From positions 1,629,001 through 1,693,000 of the forward strand of contig JANJXV010000101.1 in the NCBI GenBank assembly GCA_024803745.1: a stretch of 64,000 bases of DNA, written 5' to 3'. A program made the translations under genes and the position numbers. Source of the stretch: Megascapheus bottae. Lineage: Eukaryota; Chordata; Mammalia; Rodentia; Geomyidae. The notes beneath the pieces are model-generated. The model saw only the letters and a program-made list of their open reading frames with translations, made no database searches and had not been told where the DNA came from. Below are positions 34,335 through 44,599 of this stretch, one piece after another. How positions within the stretch are numbered: the first letter of the stretch is position 1; each line of letters starts with the position of its first letter.

Positions 34335-35019
34335 CACGTACACGTACATAAACACACACACACTCACCTAGACTCTCTGAGCCTCTGTTTTCTTTTCTAT
34401 AATATGGAGATAAAAATATTCACCTTTCAGGGTTACATAATGGATGCTTAATTACTTACTCTGTTTGTTTTTCATCCACTTGACATTCTATAATGAACAT
34501 TTTTCATGTGTCATTAACTACTCTTCAAAAACATGACTTTTAATGGCTGCATAATATGCCATCATTTAATGAGCCATAATTTATTTAACTATTCTGCTCT
34601 TATTGAACTTTGAAGTGTTTTCTAATATTTTGCTATGCGAGATAACACTGCATACTCAAATCTTTCTTGACATCTTTTTTATTCCCCCTTAGGATAAACT
34701 TCCAAAACAGAAATGACACAGAAAAACAGTACATGAATCTTCAATGTTTTTATGCATCTGGTGTCAAATTATTTTCTTGGGGGTGGGGAAATATATATTT
34801 CTAATGCCATCTAATGAATAGTTATTTCAAATTCAACACACCAGTCAGAGAAGTGCATGTGTCAGTATGTTTGTGGATGGGAAGAAGAAAGATTGAACCC
34901 ATAGGATGTTTCAGAGCCATCCAACCTTTTCTATGTATAGAATACATTCAATTCCTTATATGAGAGACTCAGAAATGGATGCACTTTCTAATCACTCCCC
35001 CGATGCTAAGAAATCTTCA

Positions 35020-35345
35020 TCTTGGGAAAGCCATAATTTCTCATTGGCCAAGTTTTTAAGATTAGTCCATGTCTTAAAAAACAAAACCAAAACAAACTCA
35101 CTAACTCTTGCACTCATCTGGTCCCTATTGCTGTGTCCCAATCATCCTGACGGGATTGATAATTGTGGCAATTGGCATAAAATGATTGCTACCTGCTGAG
35201 GCAATCACTTCCAGCTTCGGCAGAAGCTGATGAGCAATTCATTATGGAGGACGTAATTGATGTAAAAGCCGAGAGGAAACGTGGGATTTCTCCTAGGATC
35301 TCCAGAATTTCGTGCATTTGACCCTCCCTGGCACCGAATCAGCTG
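35020..35345. promoter_or_regulatory. Candidate non-coding regulatory block (homeodomain-type sites)
   Basis: A non-repetitive block unlike the neighbouring transposons. It carries several homeodomain-like cores: CAATTCATTATGG at 35235-35247 and GTAATTGATG at 35253-35262, and TGATAATTG and CAATTGG motifs near 35157-35174. A perfect 7-bp inverted repeat CAGCTTC/GAAGCTG with a 4-nt loop lies at 35212-35229, and an E-box CAGCTG at 35340-35345. Motif density suggests an enhancer, but this is inference only; no conservation data are available here. Confidence 0.3.
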
Positions 35346-35568
35346 CAGCGAGCAGGAATTTGAGATCGGACCAGGGTGGCAGGGTAAGCATACCATGCAA
35401 AGTGCATGCAAATATTTGCAGAACCTGTCTTGAACTTGAGGATGTGACCTTGAACAAGAAACCCATGTATGAGACAGCATCGTCTGGATGATGACAACGA
35501 CCTTGGCATCAAAGCTCAAAGCTAGCCTCTCCAGTCAGCCATGAAAGAATAAAAAGGGGGCAGAGGAA

Positions 35569-35675
35569 GCTGCAGGTATAGCCCAGTGGTAGAGTGTGTT
35601 ATTTTGCATGCATAAGTCCCTGGGTTCAAATCCCAGCATCATCCCTTCCAAACAAACAAACAAAAACAAAGAGGT
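35569..35675 (+). mobile_element. ID-type SINE monomer (tRNA-derived)
   Basis: A box 'TAGCCCAGTGGTAGAGTG' and B box 'GGGTTCAAATCCC' lie in a single tRNA-like unit, followed by an A-rich tail of CAAA repeats (35650-35670). It has no dimer right arm, unlike the other SINEs. It is not a functional tRNA gene: the A-tail and broken stems mark it as a retroposon. Confidence 0.75.
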
Positions 35676-35679
35676 GCAA

Positions 35680-36390
35680 AACATGTGTTCCAACACAGGC
35701 TAGCTATCTAGGCCAGATCTCTGGAAGTGGACAGCCTGGATTTGATGCCTGCTTTCATTTTCTCCTGCCCTAACTGGGAGAGGCTGAGTAAGATAGCCAG
35801 GTCCTGCTTCTCTCTCTACAGAAATGGCATTATTAACATGGCTGCTTTTCGTAACTAGACCAATGATGATTCTAGAACCCCTCCCGCTGCCTGCAGTCCA
35901 TCCACCATAGGCAGCTGTTGCCTCTGCAACAGTAATCCTCCTCAGTTTTAGACAACACCCAAATCTCCAGGACTCCACAACACCCCAGCTCTTTCCATCC
36001 CTCACCAGCCACAAAGCTGGCTCAAGATGCCCTCTGTGTTACAGTAACTTGACCTACCTACAGTGTGCCTCTGGACCCCAAATGAGGTAGGAAAAGAAAA
36101 TCCCCTATTCTGCTTTTGGCTCTCTTCCCTCTCCATCAGTCTAGCTGGTTTCCCCTCCCTGCATTTCAGCCCAGAGCAGTTGACTGAGACTCATCCGCTT
36201 CCATCACCTGCCAGGCCAGCTGAGCTGCTAATATCTTCCTGCCCAGCTCACCTCACCTATCATGGCACAAACAGGGACTTAGCTGCTTCACGGCCCCCAC
36301 TCTGCACCCTTTGCATTTCCACAGTGGCATCTTTCATCCCTCATTCTATGAGCGGCACCCCAGAACACCACCGTGGGTCTGTTTCGCACA
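35680..36390. other. Unique moderate-GC sequence, no gene seen
   Basis: Open stretches of 104 (minus) and 118 codons (plus) overlap at this region's edges but show no domain, and the second runs into the MLT1 LTR. Confidence 0.45.
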
Positions 36391-36391
36391 G

Positions 36392-36760
36392 CCTTAAGGG
36401 AATACCACAGACTGGGTGATGTATGGTGAGCATGAATTTACTTCTTGCGGTTCTGGAGCTTGCAAACTCCCCCAGGGAAGAGTAAGGATCAGGGGTCTTC
36501 ACCCTGCAGGATCTCATGGCAGAAGGTGGGATGGCAGAAGGAGAGGGGGGAATGGGTAAGGAAAGATGGATGAACTCCAGACATGTCATCCTTTCCTAGG
36601 GAGCTCACCGTGGGTGGCAGGAAGATACTGAGATCCCCCATTGTCTCTTGGGAACTGAGCCCCCCCCACACACACACCCCAGACCCTTCCTTCTGCCTCT
36701 GTTGCCTAAGAGATTAAGGTTCCAAACACATTCTTTCGGGGTGATATATTTCTATCAAAG
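36392..36760 (-). mobile_element. MLT1-type MaLR LTR, nearly full span
   Basis: Reverse LTR: 'GAATACCACAGACTGGGTGA' (3' end), 'TTGCGGTTCTGGAGC', 'GATCTCATGGCAGAAGGTGG', then 'TTGCCTAAGAGATTAAGGTT' and 'CCAAACACATTCTTTCGGGG' (5' end, normally 'aattttgggggaca'). No matching second LTR or internal region was seen, so it looks like a solo LTR. Confidence 0.65.
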
Positions 36761-36799
36761 CAAATACGCTTTGCACCAAACAAACGGGTGGGGGTGGGG

Positions 36800-37315
36800 G
36801 CTCAGTTTCCCTTTGCAGTTTCTCAAAATGTTATCTTTCTTACAAAGAACACATCACAAATGCAAGTCAAGTCTTTGAAGGGTCCCAACAGTGGGACATA
36901 AGTGGCAGAAAAGAACCCAAGACTTCTCCAAATAGCTAGCCAACAGAGAGTAGAATAAGGACTCGTTCTCATCAGTCAGGCACAGTTAGGTTAACCACAG
37001 CAGGTTAGGTCAGGGGAGGTTGACCTTCCTGTACACAGGGTGCTCGTATCCAGTCGTCACTACATACGAAATTTCTAGCATCTTCTAGACCTTTCTCTGA
37101 GAAACCACACAGCATGCTAATTTCCTTCTCCCTCAAATTATCTACTTCAGTGGCCATGTTGGTGTTTAAAAAGAAAACCTGCGCAGATCCCGACTTTTTC
37201 CAAATGATTTTGACATCCCTACAAACCAGTCCTTCATCTTCGGAAGGATGATGGAGTTCTACACTCTCTAAACCCCCTGCACCACACCCATCTCTCTCTC
37301 TGTGGGTCTATCGAA
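36800..37315. other. Unique sequence, no gene seen
   Basis: No exon or recognised repeat between the LTR and the next SINE. Confidence 0.45.
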
Positions 37316-37324
37316 CACCCTGGG

Positions 37325-37545
37325 TCACACTTAGGTAGAACTTAGGGCTTTGAGTTCTCCTTTAGTTTCATTGCTCAAGGCTGACACTCTACCACCTGAC
37401 CCACTCTTTCACTTCTGGCTTTGGGCTCATTCCTTGGAGAGAGTGTCACAGACTTTTCTAGCGAGGGTGGCTTTGAACTGTGGCCCTCAGATCTCAGCCT
37501 CCTGAGTAGCTGGGATTACAGGCATGAGTCACTGGCTCCTGGCTT
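37325..37545 (-). mobile_element. B1-like/ID-like composite SINE
   Basis: Reverse copy: 'GCTCAAGGCTGACACTCTAC', 'CACTTCTGGCTTTGGGC', B1-like arm 'TCAGCCTCCTGAGTAGCTGG' and 'GATTACAGGCATGAGTCACT'. The beginning of the right arm is diverged. Confidence 0.8.
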
Positions 37546-37549
37546 CTCT

Positions 37550-38935
37550 TCACCTTCCTGAGGGGATGAAGTCTGCCCCCTTCAGGGGCTCTCTACAATG
37601 ACCTCACAGTGAAATCACCTACGGAAGTTGAAAAACTACCAAGTATCTTGCCGATCTCTGGGAGAGCCCTCAGGGTTGTGGTAGTAGCATTTGGTGGTGG
37701 TTTGGTATTCGGGTGAGTGTTTCATAATAGCACAGGCCTGGCACCGAGTTTGGTGTATACAATCCTTTGCCATTTAGCTCTTCAGCATTCTGTATGTTAA
37801 CATTTTACCTTTAGCAGACTTTCTCCTATAACCATTAAGAGGAGTCACTAAAATATCACTTGTCCCCAAAACCCAAACAAATCTTCCTTAGTGGAAGCTT
37901 CTATCTATCAGATAGGTGCATAAAAGATTTTACAAATAAATACGAAGCTCGAGCAATAACTCCCTCTTATGGAATCAGTGACTCACCCATTTTTACCCCT
38001 CCACGGCTAGTGCTTATCTGCTCCCAAACCTGGCCTGCTTTGCTTTATGGTGATTGTTTTTCTTCAGCATGTTTTAATCGGGCAAAGGGCTCTCCCCAGG
38101 TTGACTCTTAAGGGCACACATGGCAATGTAGCCAGATTAACCTCATCTCTTGCTCTCGCTCCTTCCCATTCCCCTCTCCTCCACCCCTCGAGTAAACAGC
38201 TCTTCCGGTAAGTTTCCTTATGCTCTCTGCACACATAGGCATCATGATATTATTTGTCCTCCATCACTCTTTCCTTCTCCCCCCTCCCCAGCCAGCCAGC
38301 CCCCTTCCCTGGGATTTGGTCATCTGTAGACACCTTAGCAAAACTGCATTATTCCTGACATCCACCCCATTTGCTTCCGGAACCAGTCAGGGGAAGCCTC
38401 ATTCCTGCTCCTTTCACCTTGCTTGACTTGTCCACCTTCACGGTGATTTCTATGTATCTGAATATCAGGCGAGCGAGGGTTTCGGTGTAATGAGACTAGA
38501 CGGATTCTGATTCTTCCTCTTTATTATCTTGAAAGCCATATTAACCTAGTCTAGGCCGATCTTATAATAAAAGCTGCAGGGAGAGTAGACTGATGGAGAT
38601 AAAGCAATTCCTTGCTTGGAAGTATCATCTCTCGTGCTGATCCCCCATCACTTAAAATCAATTCTCAGCATGTAGGGTACAGCTCTTGTTCTCCATGTTA
38701 ATAATACCCACGGTCCAGGGCCTGATGATATCCTAGAGGCAGAGGAATGTGACACCACTGACTTCGTATGAGAGGTAAAGAGAAAGGCAAGGTTCATTCT
38801 GGACCTAAACAGGTGAACAGCAGGGTTGCTATTGAGGATGAAGAGAATAGACTTTCCATTCAGAGGACAGAAGGCCTGAAGAGACAGTAGAGCATTGATA
38901 CGTTTTATAATTAGCAGATGGATCAGCATTGTCCG
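37550..38935. other. Unique sequence with motif-rich part at 38440-38660
   Basis: No coding exon is supported. The part from 38440 to 38660 has complex, non-repetitive sequence with 'GTGTAATGAGACTAG', 'TATTAACCTAG', 'TTATAATAAAAGC' and 'GAGATAAAGCAATTCC', a mix of homeobox-type and GATA-type motifs. It could be a conserved element; this cannot be tested without a comparison. Confidence 0.35.
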
Positions 38936-38939
38936 TGCG

Positions 38940-39105
38940 TCTTGCGCTGTTCTAAGATCTCACCATTGCTCCATTGAATTCTCACACTGAGAGCAAAGAG
39001 CCATTGTGCTCAGAGCTGTGATCACACAGACGGGGAAACAGGGATTATGGAGAACTGTCCTAGAGTTACACATCTCAATTAAGACAGGATTTCATTCTAA
39101 ATAAT
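38940..39105 (-). mobile_element. MIR element
   Basis: 'CATTGAATTCTCACACTGAG' and 'CACAGACGGGGAAACAGGG', followed by 'AGTTACACATCTCAATTAAG', are consistent with a reversed MIR. Diverged. Confidence 0.5.
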
Positions 39106-39110
39106 AAGAC

Positions 39111-39190
39111 CAGGCACTGGGGACTCACTTATATAATCTTAGCTACTCAGGAAAATGAGGTATGATTATCAGTTCCAAGCCCATAGGACT
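39111..39190 (+). mobile_element. Truncated B1-like SINE arm
   Basis: 'AGGCACTGGGGACTCACTTA', 'TAATCTTAGCTACTCAGG' and 'CCAAGCCCATAGGACTCTTAT': the first 80 bp of a forward composite SINE, broken by the next element in reverse orientation. Confidence 0.65.
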
Positions 39191-39191
39191 C

Positions 39192-39424
39192 TTATTTTTG
39201 TGGGTCATGGGGCTTGAACTTGGCCTGGGTGCTATCCCTGAGCTCTTCAGCTCAAGGCTACCACCCTACCCTTGAGCTCAGCCCCATTTCCCATTTTCAA
39301 GAGATTAATTGGAGGGAAGAGCCTCAGATCCTTTTGTGCCTGGGCTGGCTTTGAACCTTGATCCTCAGATCTCAGCCTCCTGAGTAGCTAGGAATTACAG
39401 GCGTGAGCCACTGCAACCGGCTTC
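39192..39424 (-). mobile_element. B1-like/ID-like composite SINE
   Basis: Reverse full-length copy: 'GGGTCATGGGGCTTGAAC', 'CTGAGCTCTTCAGCTCAAGG', 'CCCATTTCCCATTTTCAAG', 'GGGCTGGCTTTGAACC', 'CTCCTGAGTAGCTAGGAATT', 'GCGTGAGCCACTGCAACCGG'. It lies head to head with the fragment at 39111-39190. Confidence 0.86.
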
Positions 39425-39449
39425 GTTTTTTTTTTAAATCAACCCAATG

Positions 39450-39575
39450 AACTAGGCATTTTAACTCCATTTAAAAGTGTTGCGAAGGTAAGTTGAGGTT
39501 CAGAAAAGGGTTATGGTTGGCTGGAGACCACTAAACTAACCAAGCAACAACACTAAAATAAACTTTGAACTCAAA
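39450..39575 (-). mobile_element. MIR fragment
   Basis: 'GAACTAGGCATTTTAACTCC' and 'AAGTTGAGGTTCAGAAAAGGG' match the reversed MIR core and its flank. Confidence 0.5.
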
Positions 39576-39579
39576 TGGG

Positions 39580-40740
39580 TCCAGCTCCAAAGCCCCAACT
39601 TTTTCCTATAATCTCCCCCCAAAATAGAATGTCCTTCTCACATCCCTCTATTTTGGGGATTCATATGAGGAAACATCCAACTTTTAATGAGGATCCTGTT
39701 GCATTTCAATTCAATGACCTAGTTGTTTTTTTTGGTAAGCATTTTTCTTTTAGAGACACTTTCAAAGCACATGCCCCAGTGAACTTTTTCCTTTTTTTTG
39801 TATTCAGAGTTCTGACCTTTCCTTCCCACCCACCTTTATGGAGAGATGTGAGGATTAAATATGGTAATTGGAATGTACCTTAGTCCTCATGGATAGCCAG
39901 GAGTATGGAAATGGCTCCACACTGGCTTGGATGGGCGAGAAGAACTCTTTTTCTCCCTCCCTAAGCCACAAGTAAGGGGAGAAGTCAGGAGAGGATGACT
40001 ACGTGACAGCTGGGACCCTGCCTGGGTCTTGAAGGGCATGACCTTGACAATCTCTCCCTGAGTCTTCTAAGATCTCTTCTAGTTCTAAGACAGGATTGGT
40101 GATTCTGATCGGTGGAGAGACACCTGACAAATTCCCAGATGACATATTCGTGTTTCATTTGCACTGATCAAAAGCAAAGATGATGATGGTTGGCAGGGAA
40201 CAGCTTTCTGAGTGTGGGTTTCAAGTTGACCTGTGTCTGACTGTCAGCCTCAGATAACTTCTGTCGCGTTTCCTGGATTATAAATCGCTACGTGGTGCCT
40301 GCCAGAGGATTCCTGTTTCTTTGCATTCCTTCCCCTCCTCATAGTCTATACCAAATTATGATGGCTTAAGATCTTTGGGCTGTGAGTTATGCAGATTAGC
40401 AGAGACAAAAGGAGAAGATTTGTTATACATTACTTAGGTTCCAGAAGCACACGGGAACAGCCACACTTAAATTCCACGAGGACTTTTTTTTCTTCTAGCT
40501 ATTAAATGAGATCTTCTCTGTGTGTCTGTTTTGTTCTTACCACTTTTAACTACTCCCTCCGTCCCCCATTGCTCTGATATGAGAAAAACATCAACTTGCC
40601 AGGACCTCCTCATTACATTAACAGGACCAGCCAGTCACATGGCAAGACTACTCTCTCCTTTTCCTCTCTTTCTCCTTATGTCTTCCTCCCCTTTCCCCTG
40701 ACACCCCCAGTCTCTGTTTTTAGACAGGAGATCCATTAGC
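39580..40740. other. Unique sequence, no gene seen
   Basis: No recognised repeat or exon. The 102-codon open stretch from 39575 shows no domain. Confidence 0.45.
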
Positions 40741-40749
40741 CTGACAAAT

Positions 40750-40985
40750 GTTGCATTTCACTGTTGGTTAGAATGCAGACCTGTGTAGCCACTATCTAGG
40801 AAGTTAAAAAAAACCCATAAAACTAAAGATACAACTATCCCTTGGCCCTGGACTAACACTCCTGGGCAGCTACCAGAATGAATGAAAGGTAGCGTACAGC
40901 TGCACACACCTGTTTACTGTGGACCTTTCAAAGCCATCATGTTATTTGTGGGAAAATGGAAGGAACTGAAAGGCCACCACTTTAA
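40750..40985 (+). mobile_element. Old L1 LINE fragment (ORF2 end/3' region)
   Basis: The order of blocks follows L1 near the end of ORF2: 'TTTCACTGTTGGTTAGAATG', 'TGTGTAGCCACTATCTAGG', 'AAACTAAAGATACAACTATC', 'CTGCACACACCTGTTTACTG', 'GAAGGAACTGAAAGGCC'. Frames are broken and it is not coding. Confidence 0.68.
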
Positions 40986-40999
40986 AATTGGACTCACCA

Positions 41000-41370
41000 A
41001 GGTTGCTATCCTATCTTGGGAAGGAAGAAGGAAGGCCAATTGGAGGTGATGAGTCTACATAACAGACTTAATAGTTGAGACAACTCCACAGAGTGTGTAC
41101 TCAGTTTACCTTCTATGTAGGTTCAAAACAACGTAAGTCTTTTGTGCAAATAATGTATAGAAATCACTAATAAGGGGGTGAGTTGCTTAAACACCCCCTT
41201 CTGAGATTTCCTAACCCACACAACAGAGCTAAGAACCAATGACAGTTTGCTTACTCCAGATTGTAACTCTGTAAAAATCACCCAGCACTCTTCAGACTTC
41301 GATCGTCCTTAAAAAAAAAATGCATCAACATTCCTTATCCAATCCTACCCACTTCCCTTTAAATCAACAC
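41000..41370. other. Unique sequence, no gene seen
   Basis: No exon or repeat recognised upstream of the young SINE. Confidence 0.4.
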
Positions 41371-41390
41371 ACAGAAAGGAGTTGATCAGG

Positions 41391-41580
41391 GACCGGGAGT
41401 TTGGCCTAGTGGTTAAAGTGCTTGCCTGGCATTTGCGAAGACCAGGGTTCGATTCCTCGGTACCACATACATAGAAAAAAACTCGAAGTGGTGCTGAGGC
41501 TCAAGTGGTAGAGCTCTAGCCTTGAGAAAGTCCAAGGACAGTGCTCAGGCCCTGAGCTCAAGCCCAGGGCTGGCAAAAAA
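41391..41580 (+). mobile_element. Young IDL-Geo-like dimeric SINE with perfect target-site duplication
   Basis: Full-length forward copy: left arm with A box 'TTTGGCCTAGTGGTTAAAG' and B box 'GGGTTCGATTCC', linker A-run, right arm 'GAAGTGGTGCTGAGGCTCAA' to 'AGCCCAGGGCTGGC', A-tail. Identical 16-bp flanks AAAGGAGTTGATCAGG lie at 41375-41390 and 41581-41596. Perfect flanks and low divergence from the other copies indicate a recent insertion. Confidence 0.92.
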
Positions 41581-41599
41581 AAAGGAGTTGATCAGGAGA

Positions 41600-42350
41600 A
41601 ATAAAACCTGTGAAATCATGATTTTCACTTGCTAATTATATTTTCCCTAAAATGCATTAAGAGGATGATTTTTTTTTACTCTCACACTACCCAGACACAT
41701 CTTACATGTCTCCTGTGGCCTCTGTTATCACACTTTGGTGATACTTTTTTCAATACTTGTGAGGGAGCTTTATAAGTTCAGTGTTATACAAATTCAATGG
41801 GCTCTCATCATTTTTTACCTGGGCAGAGCAGTTGCTGTAACTACCTAGAAAACAAGGGAACAATGACAGCAGAGTGGCTTTCCCAGGGGAGATTTCTCTG
41901 CTCTTGAAGTTTGTCTGTATATCAGGAACAGCCTCTTGAACCTGTTACCCCGTTGTCTCAGGACTTTATAGTTTCCAGGATGCTCTGATAGTACCTCCAG
42001 TGCGAGATGGTGGATTAGAAGAATGTAGGGAATTGGAGCGAGAGTGCGCTTGACTCTTAACAAGACCTGTCTGAGTTTTTATTATTGTTCTCCTAATGAT
42101 CAGAAAACAGGAATTAGTCCAGAAGCGTCCTGTCCATGGTTCTGACAATCGCTTCTCCTGCAAAGTGGGGGTGGGAGAGATAATGTCATTTCAGAGCCTC
42201 ATCTGTGCGTGCCTTCCCTGCCAGCCTGTGGGCCTAAGGCTGTGTCTTCTTGATAAGAGGTCCAGACAGCTGCTTCATACTTTAAATTGGTGGTTCTTTG
42301 TCCTGTGTGCTATGACAAAAGGATTGGGAGTAGGCATAAAAGGAGATGCC
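41600..42350. other. Unique sequence, no gene seen
   Basis: No exon or repeat recognised. Confidence 0.4.
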
Positions 42351-42354
42351 ATCA

Positions 42355-42411
42355 TGTGTGTGCATGTGTGTCTGTGTGTGTATGTGCACATGTGTGTATG
42401 TGCACATGCAT
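42355..42411. repeat. TG/TGCA microsatellite
   Basis: Imperfect TGTG, TGCATG and TGCACATG units, largely alternating purine/pyrimidine. Confidence 0.85.
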
Positions 42412-42705
42412 TGCTGGTCCTGGGGCTTGAACTCAGGGCCTGGGTACTGTCTCAGAACTTTTTTTTAATAGGACCTGAGGCTTGAACTCTGGGCCTGGGT
42501 ATTGTCCCTGAGCTCTTCAGCTCAAGGCTACTGCACTACCCCTTGAGCCACAGACCAGCTTTGAACTGCAATCCTCACGCTCAACCTCATAAGTAGCTAG
42601 GATTATGCCACACCTGTCTATCTCTGAACTTTTTGCTCAATACTAGTGCCCTATTACTTGAGTCACTTCTGGCTTTTTGGTGTGAAATTGGAGATGAGAG
42701 TCTCC
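42412..42705 (-). mobile_element. Composite SINE interrupted by another SINE (outer element)
   Basis: The outer element's right arm begins 'TGGTCCTGGGGCTTGAACTC' and is cut after 'CTCAGAACTTTTTT' (42451-42464). It resumes at about 42621 with 'TCTCTGAACTTTTTGCTCAA', 'CACTTCTGGCTTTTTGG' and 'GGAGATGAGAGTCTC'. The repeated CTCAGAACTTTTT/CTCTGAACTTTTT is the target-site duplication of the inner element. Confidence 0.82.
42465..42620 (-). mobile_element. Inner composite SINE, inserted into the one above
   Basis: 'GAGGCTTGAACTCTGGGCC', 'CTGAGCTCTTCAGCTCAAGG', 'TGAGCCACAGACCAGCTTTG', 'AAGTAGCTAGGATTATGCC'. The linker between arms is deleted. It lies exactly between the two halves of the outer SINE, so it is the younger insertion. 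Confidence 0.82.
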
Positions 42706-42709
42706 GGGA

Positions 42710-42930
42710 GACAGGTGCCCGTGGCTCACGCCTGTAATTCCTAGCTACTCAGGAGGCTGAGATCTGAGGATCAAGGTTCAAAGCCATCCCAGGCACAAAA
42801 GGACCCGAGACTCTTATCTCCAATTAACCTCTAGAAAATGGGAAGTGGGGCTTGGCTCAAGGGTAGGGCAGTAGCCTTGAGCTGAAGGGTTCAAGGACAG
42901 CACCCAGGCTGAGTACAAACCCCACAACCC
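42710..42930 (+). mobile_element. B1-like/ID-like composite SINE
   Basis: Forward copy immediately after the nested pair: 'AGGTGCCCGTGGCTCACGCC', 'TACTCAGGAGGCTGAGATC', 'TTATCTCCAATTAACC', 'GAAGTGGGGCTTGGCTCAAG', 'CAGCACCCAGGCTGAG'. The tail is CA/A-rich. Confidence 0.87.
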
Positions 42931-42949
42931 CCACACACCTACACACACA

Positions 42950-43915
42950 TACACAAATACGATTCTTATGATAGGTCTGCAAAGTGTCTAGCCCACAGCA
43001 TATGCTCAAGGAAATGGTGGGATCTTCTTTCCATACACCATGAACCTCTGGCATGATCCCAAAATGACATATATCTTATTCCCAGACATGGGTGGGTCTG
43101 TGTTCCACTTTTTGATTGGATAGTGCTATGAAATTACATCACCTTTCAGTCCTCAGTTTTCTTCTCTGTTAGAAAACACTACTACTACTACTAATAATAG
43201 CACAACCTCCAGGAAGCAGACGTTGATGTTTTCCTGCCCCACATCCACTTTTTCTTCCTTTCTTCATGGCATCATGTAGCTCTTGGGACACCTTTCCTAA
43301 GTGGACTGACCCCACCCTCAGCTCCAAGAGTGACCTGCTTCAGGTAGAAGGAATTCCATTCAGCTCATGGGCTCAAGGCTCACCATGGGGCATTATTTTG
43401 ACCAATGAACACGAACAAGGGATTTCTGGGAAAAGTTTCACCCTCTCAACAGTCTCTTATTTCGGGATGTCATCTGGTCTGTATCCCCTAATGTTCAGGA
43501 CTGCCACATACACTTGGTGGCTAGCCCATGGGTAAAGCCAACATGGGGCAAAACAAAAGAGAGACACTGAAACAAAATTGCAAACTCTGGGTCCTCTGAT
43601 CCCCTGCATCAGCCTACACAGAAGAAGGAATCTTGTCTGAGTTTCCTGTTCCAGATAGCAATAAATGACATCATCATTTGAAATATCTGAACTTGCCATT
43701 TCTGTCAAAAGCATCTGATCTCAGAGCATTCTCGATTATGAAGTGACACATACATCGTTCGTTTCCAGTCAACTGTTGTGCCCGGCAACTTCACTAACAA
43801 ATGATTAGCTCTTGTCACAAATGTCTTCTTTTCTAGCCTCTTTTCTAGCCAGATCACTGCTTGCAGTATTTGTTTTTCTTCAAATGGCAGCAATGATTTA
43901 TAAAAATAGTAACAT
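42950..43915. other. Unique sequence, no gene seen
   Basis: No exon or recognised repeat except an ACT/AAT run of about 20 bp near 43179-43198. Confidence 0.4.
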
Positions 43916-43924
43916 CCCATACTA

Positions 43925-44095
43925 CTTATGGGCCAGACTCAATTTTATGTATACAGCATATTGAATCTTCACAATAACCACGTAACATGGATATTATCAT
44001 CACCTCCATGGCTAGCATGAGGCTCAGAGAGATCAAATGCTTTTTCCCTGAGGTCACACAAATGGTAAGTGACAGGGACTAAAGTTCACAGCAGA
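43925..44095 (-). mobile_element. MIR element
   Basis: 'TTGAATCTTCACAATAACCA', 'GCTAGCATGAGGCTCAGAG' and 'CTGAGGTCACACAAATGGTA' followed by 'AGTGACAGGGACTAAAGTTC' follow the full reverse MIR core. Confidence 0.75.
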
Positions 44096-44329
44096 AAGGA
44101 GAGGAAGATCACCAAGAAATTTAATCTACTCCACATCCCCCCCAACCATGTAGAAATTAAATCTAGCCCTTCTTCATCTCCCCTAGCAGCTAAGCAAAGT
44201 AGAAGGAAGAGAGGAGGAACTGCCATAAAAGTGAAGAGGGAAATGATGTGGCAGCCAGAGATGTGAGCGGGACATATCCTCTTACATGGGGACTCAATTG
44301 GCTACCTGCAAACTAGAGATGCGAAGCCA

Positions 44330-44590
44330 CAGCTACGAGGCAAGATTATTGTCTGGTCTAAGGAAAACAATTCACATTCGATGTGTGGCCTGGAGCCTCA
44401 GAAAACTATGGGAGATGAATCATGATAGTACACGAGCCTTATTTTACCTTCCTCCCTGCTTACTGGTCACCTGCTTTGTCTCATTTAGTGATGACATGCA
44501 AACGAAGCAAGACCTGACAGATTGCCTGAATGCCAACCAAATTGGCACTTATCACTTCAATTTAAATCCCCTTTCCTAGCTCTCCCCACT
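44330..44590. promoter_or_regulatory. Candidate non-coding regulatory block
   Basis: Complex unique sequence with 'GATGAATCATGATAG', 'CATTTAGTGATGACATGCAAA' (octamer-like ATGCAAA near 44496), a partially palindromic 'GCCAACCAAATTGGC' at 44532-44546 and 'CACTTCAATTTAAATCCCC'. There is no repeat signature and no credible exon. The call is based only on motif density. Confidence 0.27.
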
Positions 44591-44599
44591 GAGGAGTCT

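Larger units (their letters stand above)
34040..34860 (-). mobile_element. Old L1 LINE 3' region, interrupted
   Basis: Segments 34040-34125 and 34380-34860 read as the reverse complement of an ancient L1 tail: 'AATGGCTGCATAATATGCC', 'CATAATTTATTTAACTATTC', 'TTGAACTTTGAAGTGTTTTC', 'GGATAAACTTCCAAAACAG'. A B1-type SINE (34130-34222) and a CA repeat (34290-34331) lie between the two segments. Confidence 0.68.

Noticed and set aside
35569..35640. tRNA-like sequence with A and B boxes
   Set aside because: A-rich tail and poor stems show it is an ID-type SINE, not a tRNA gene.
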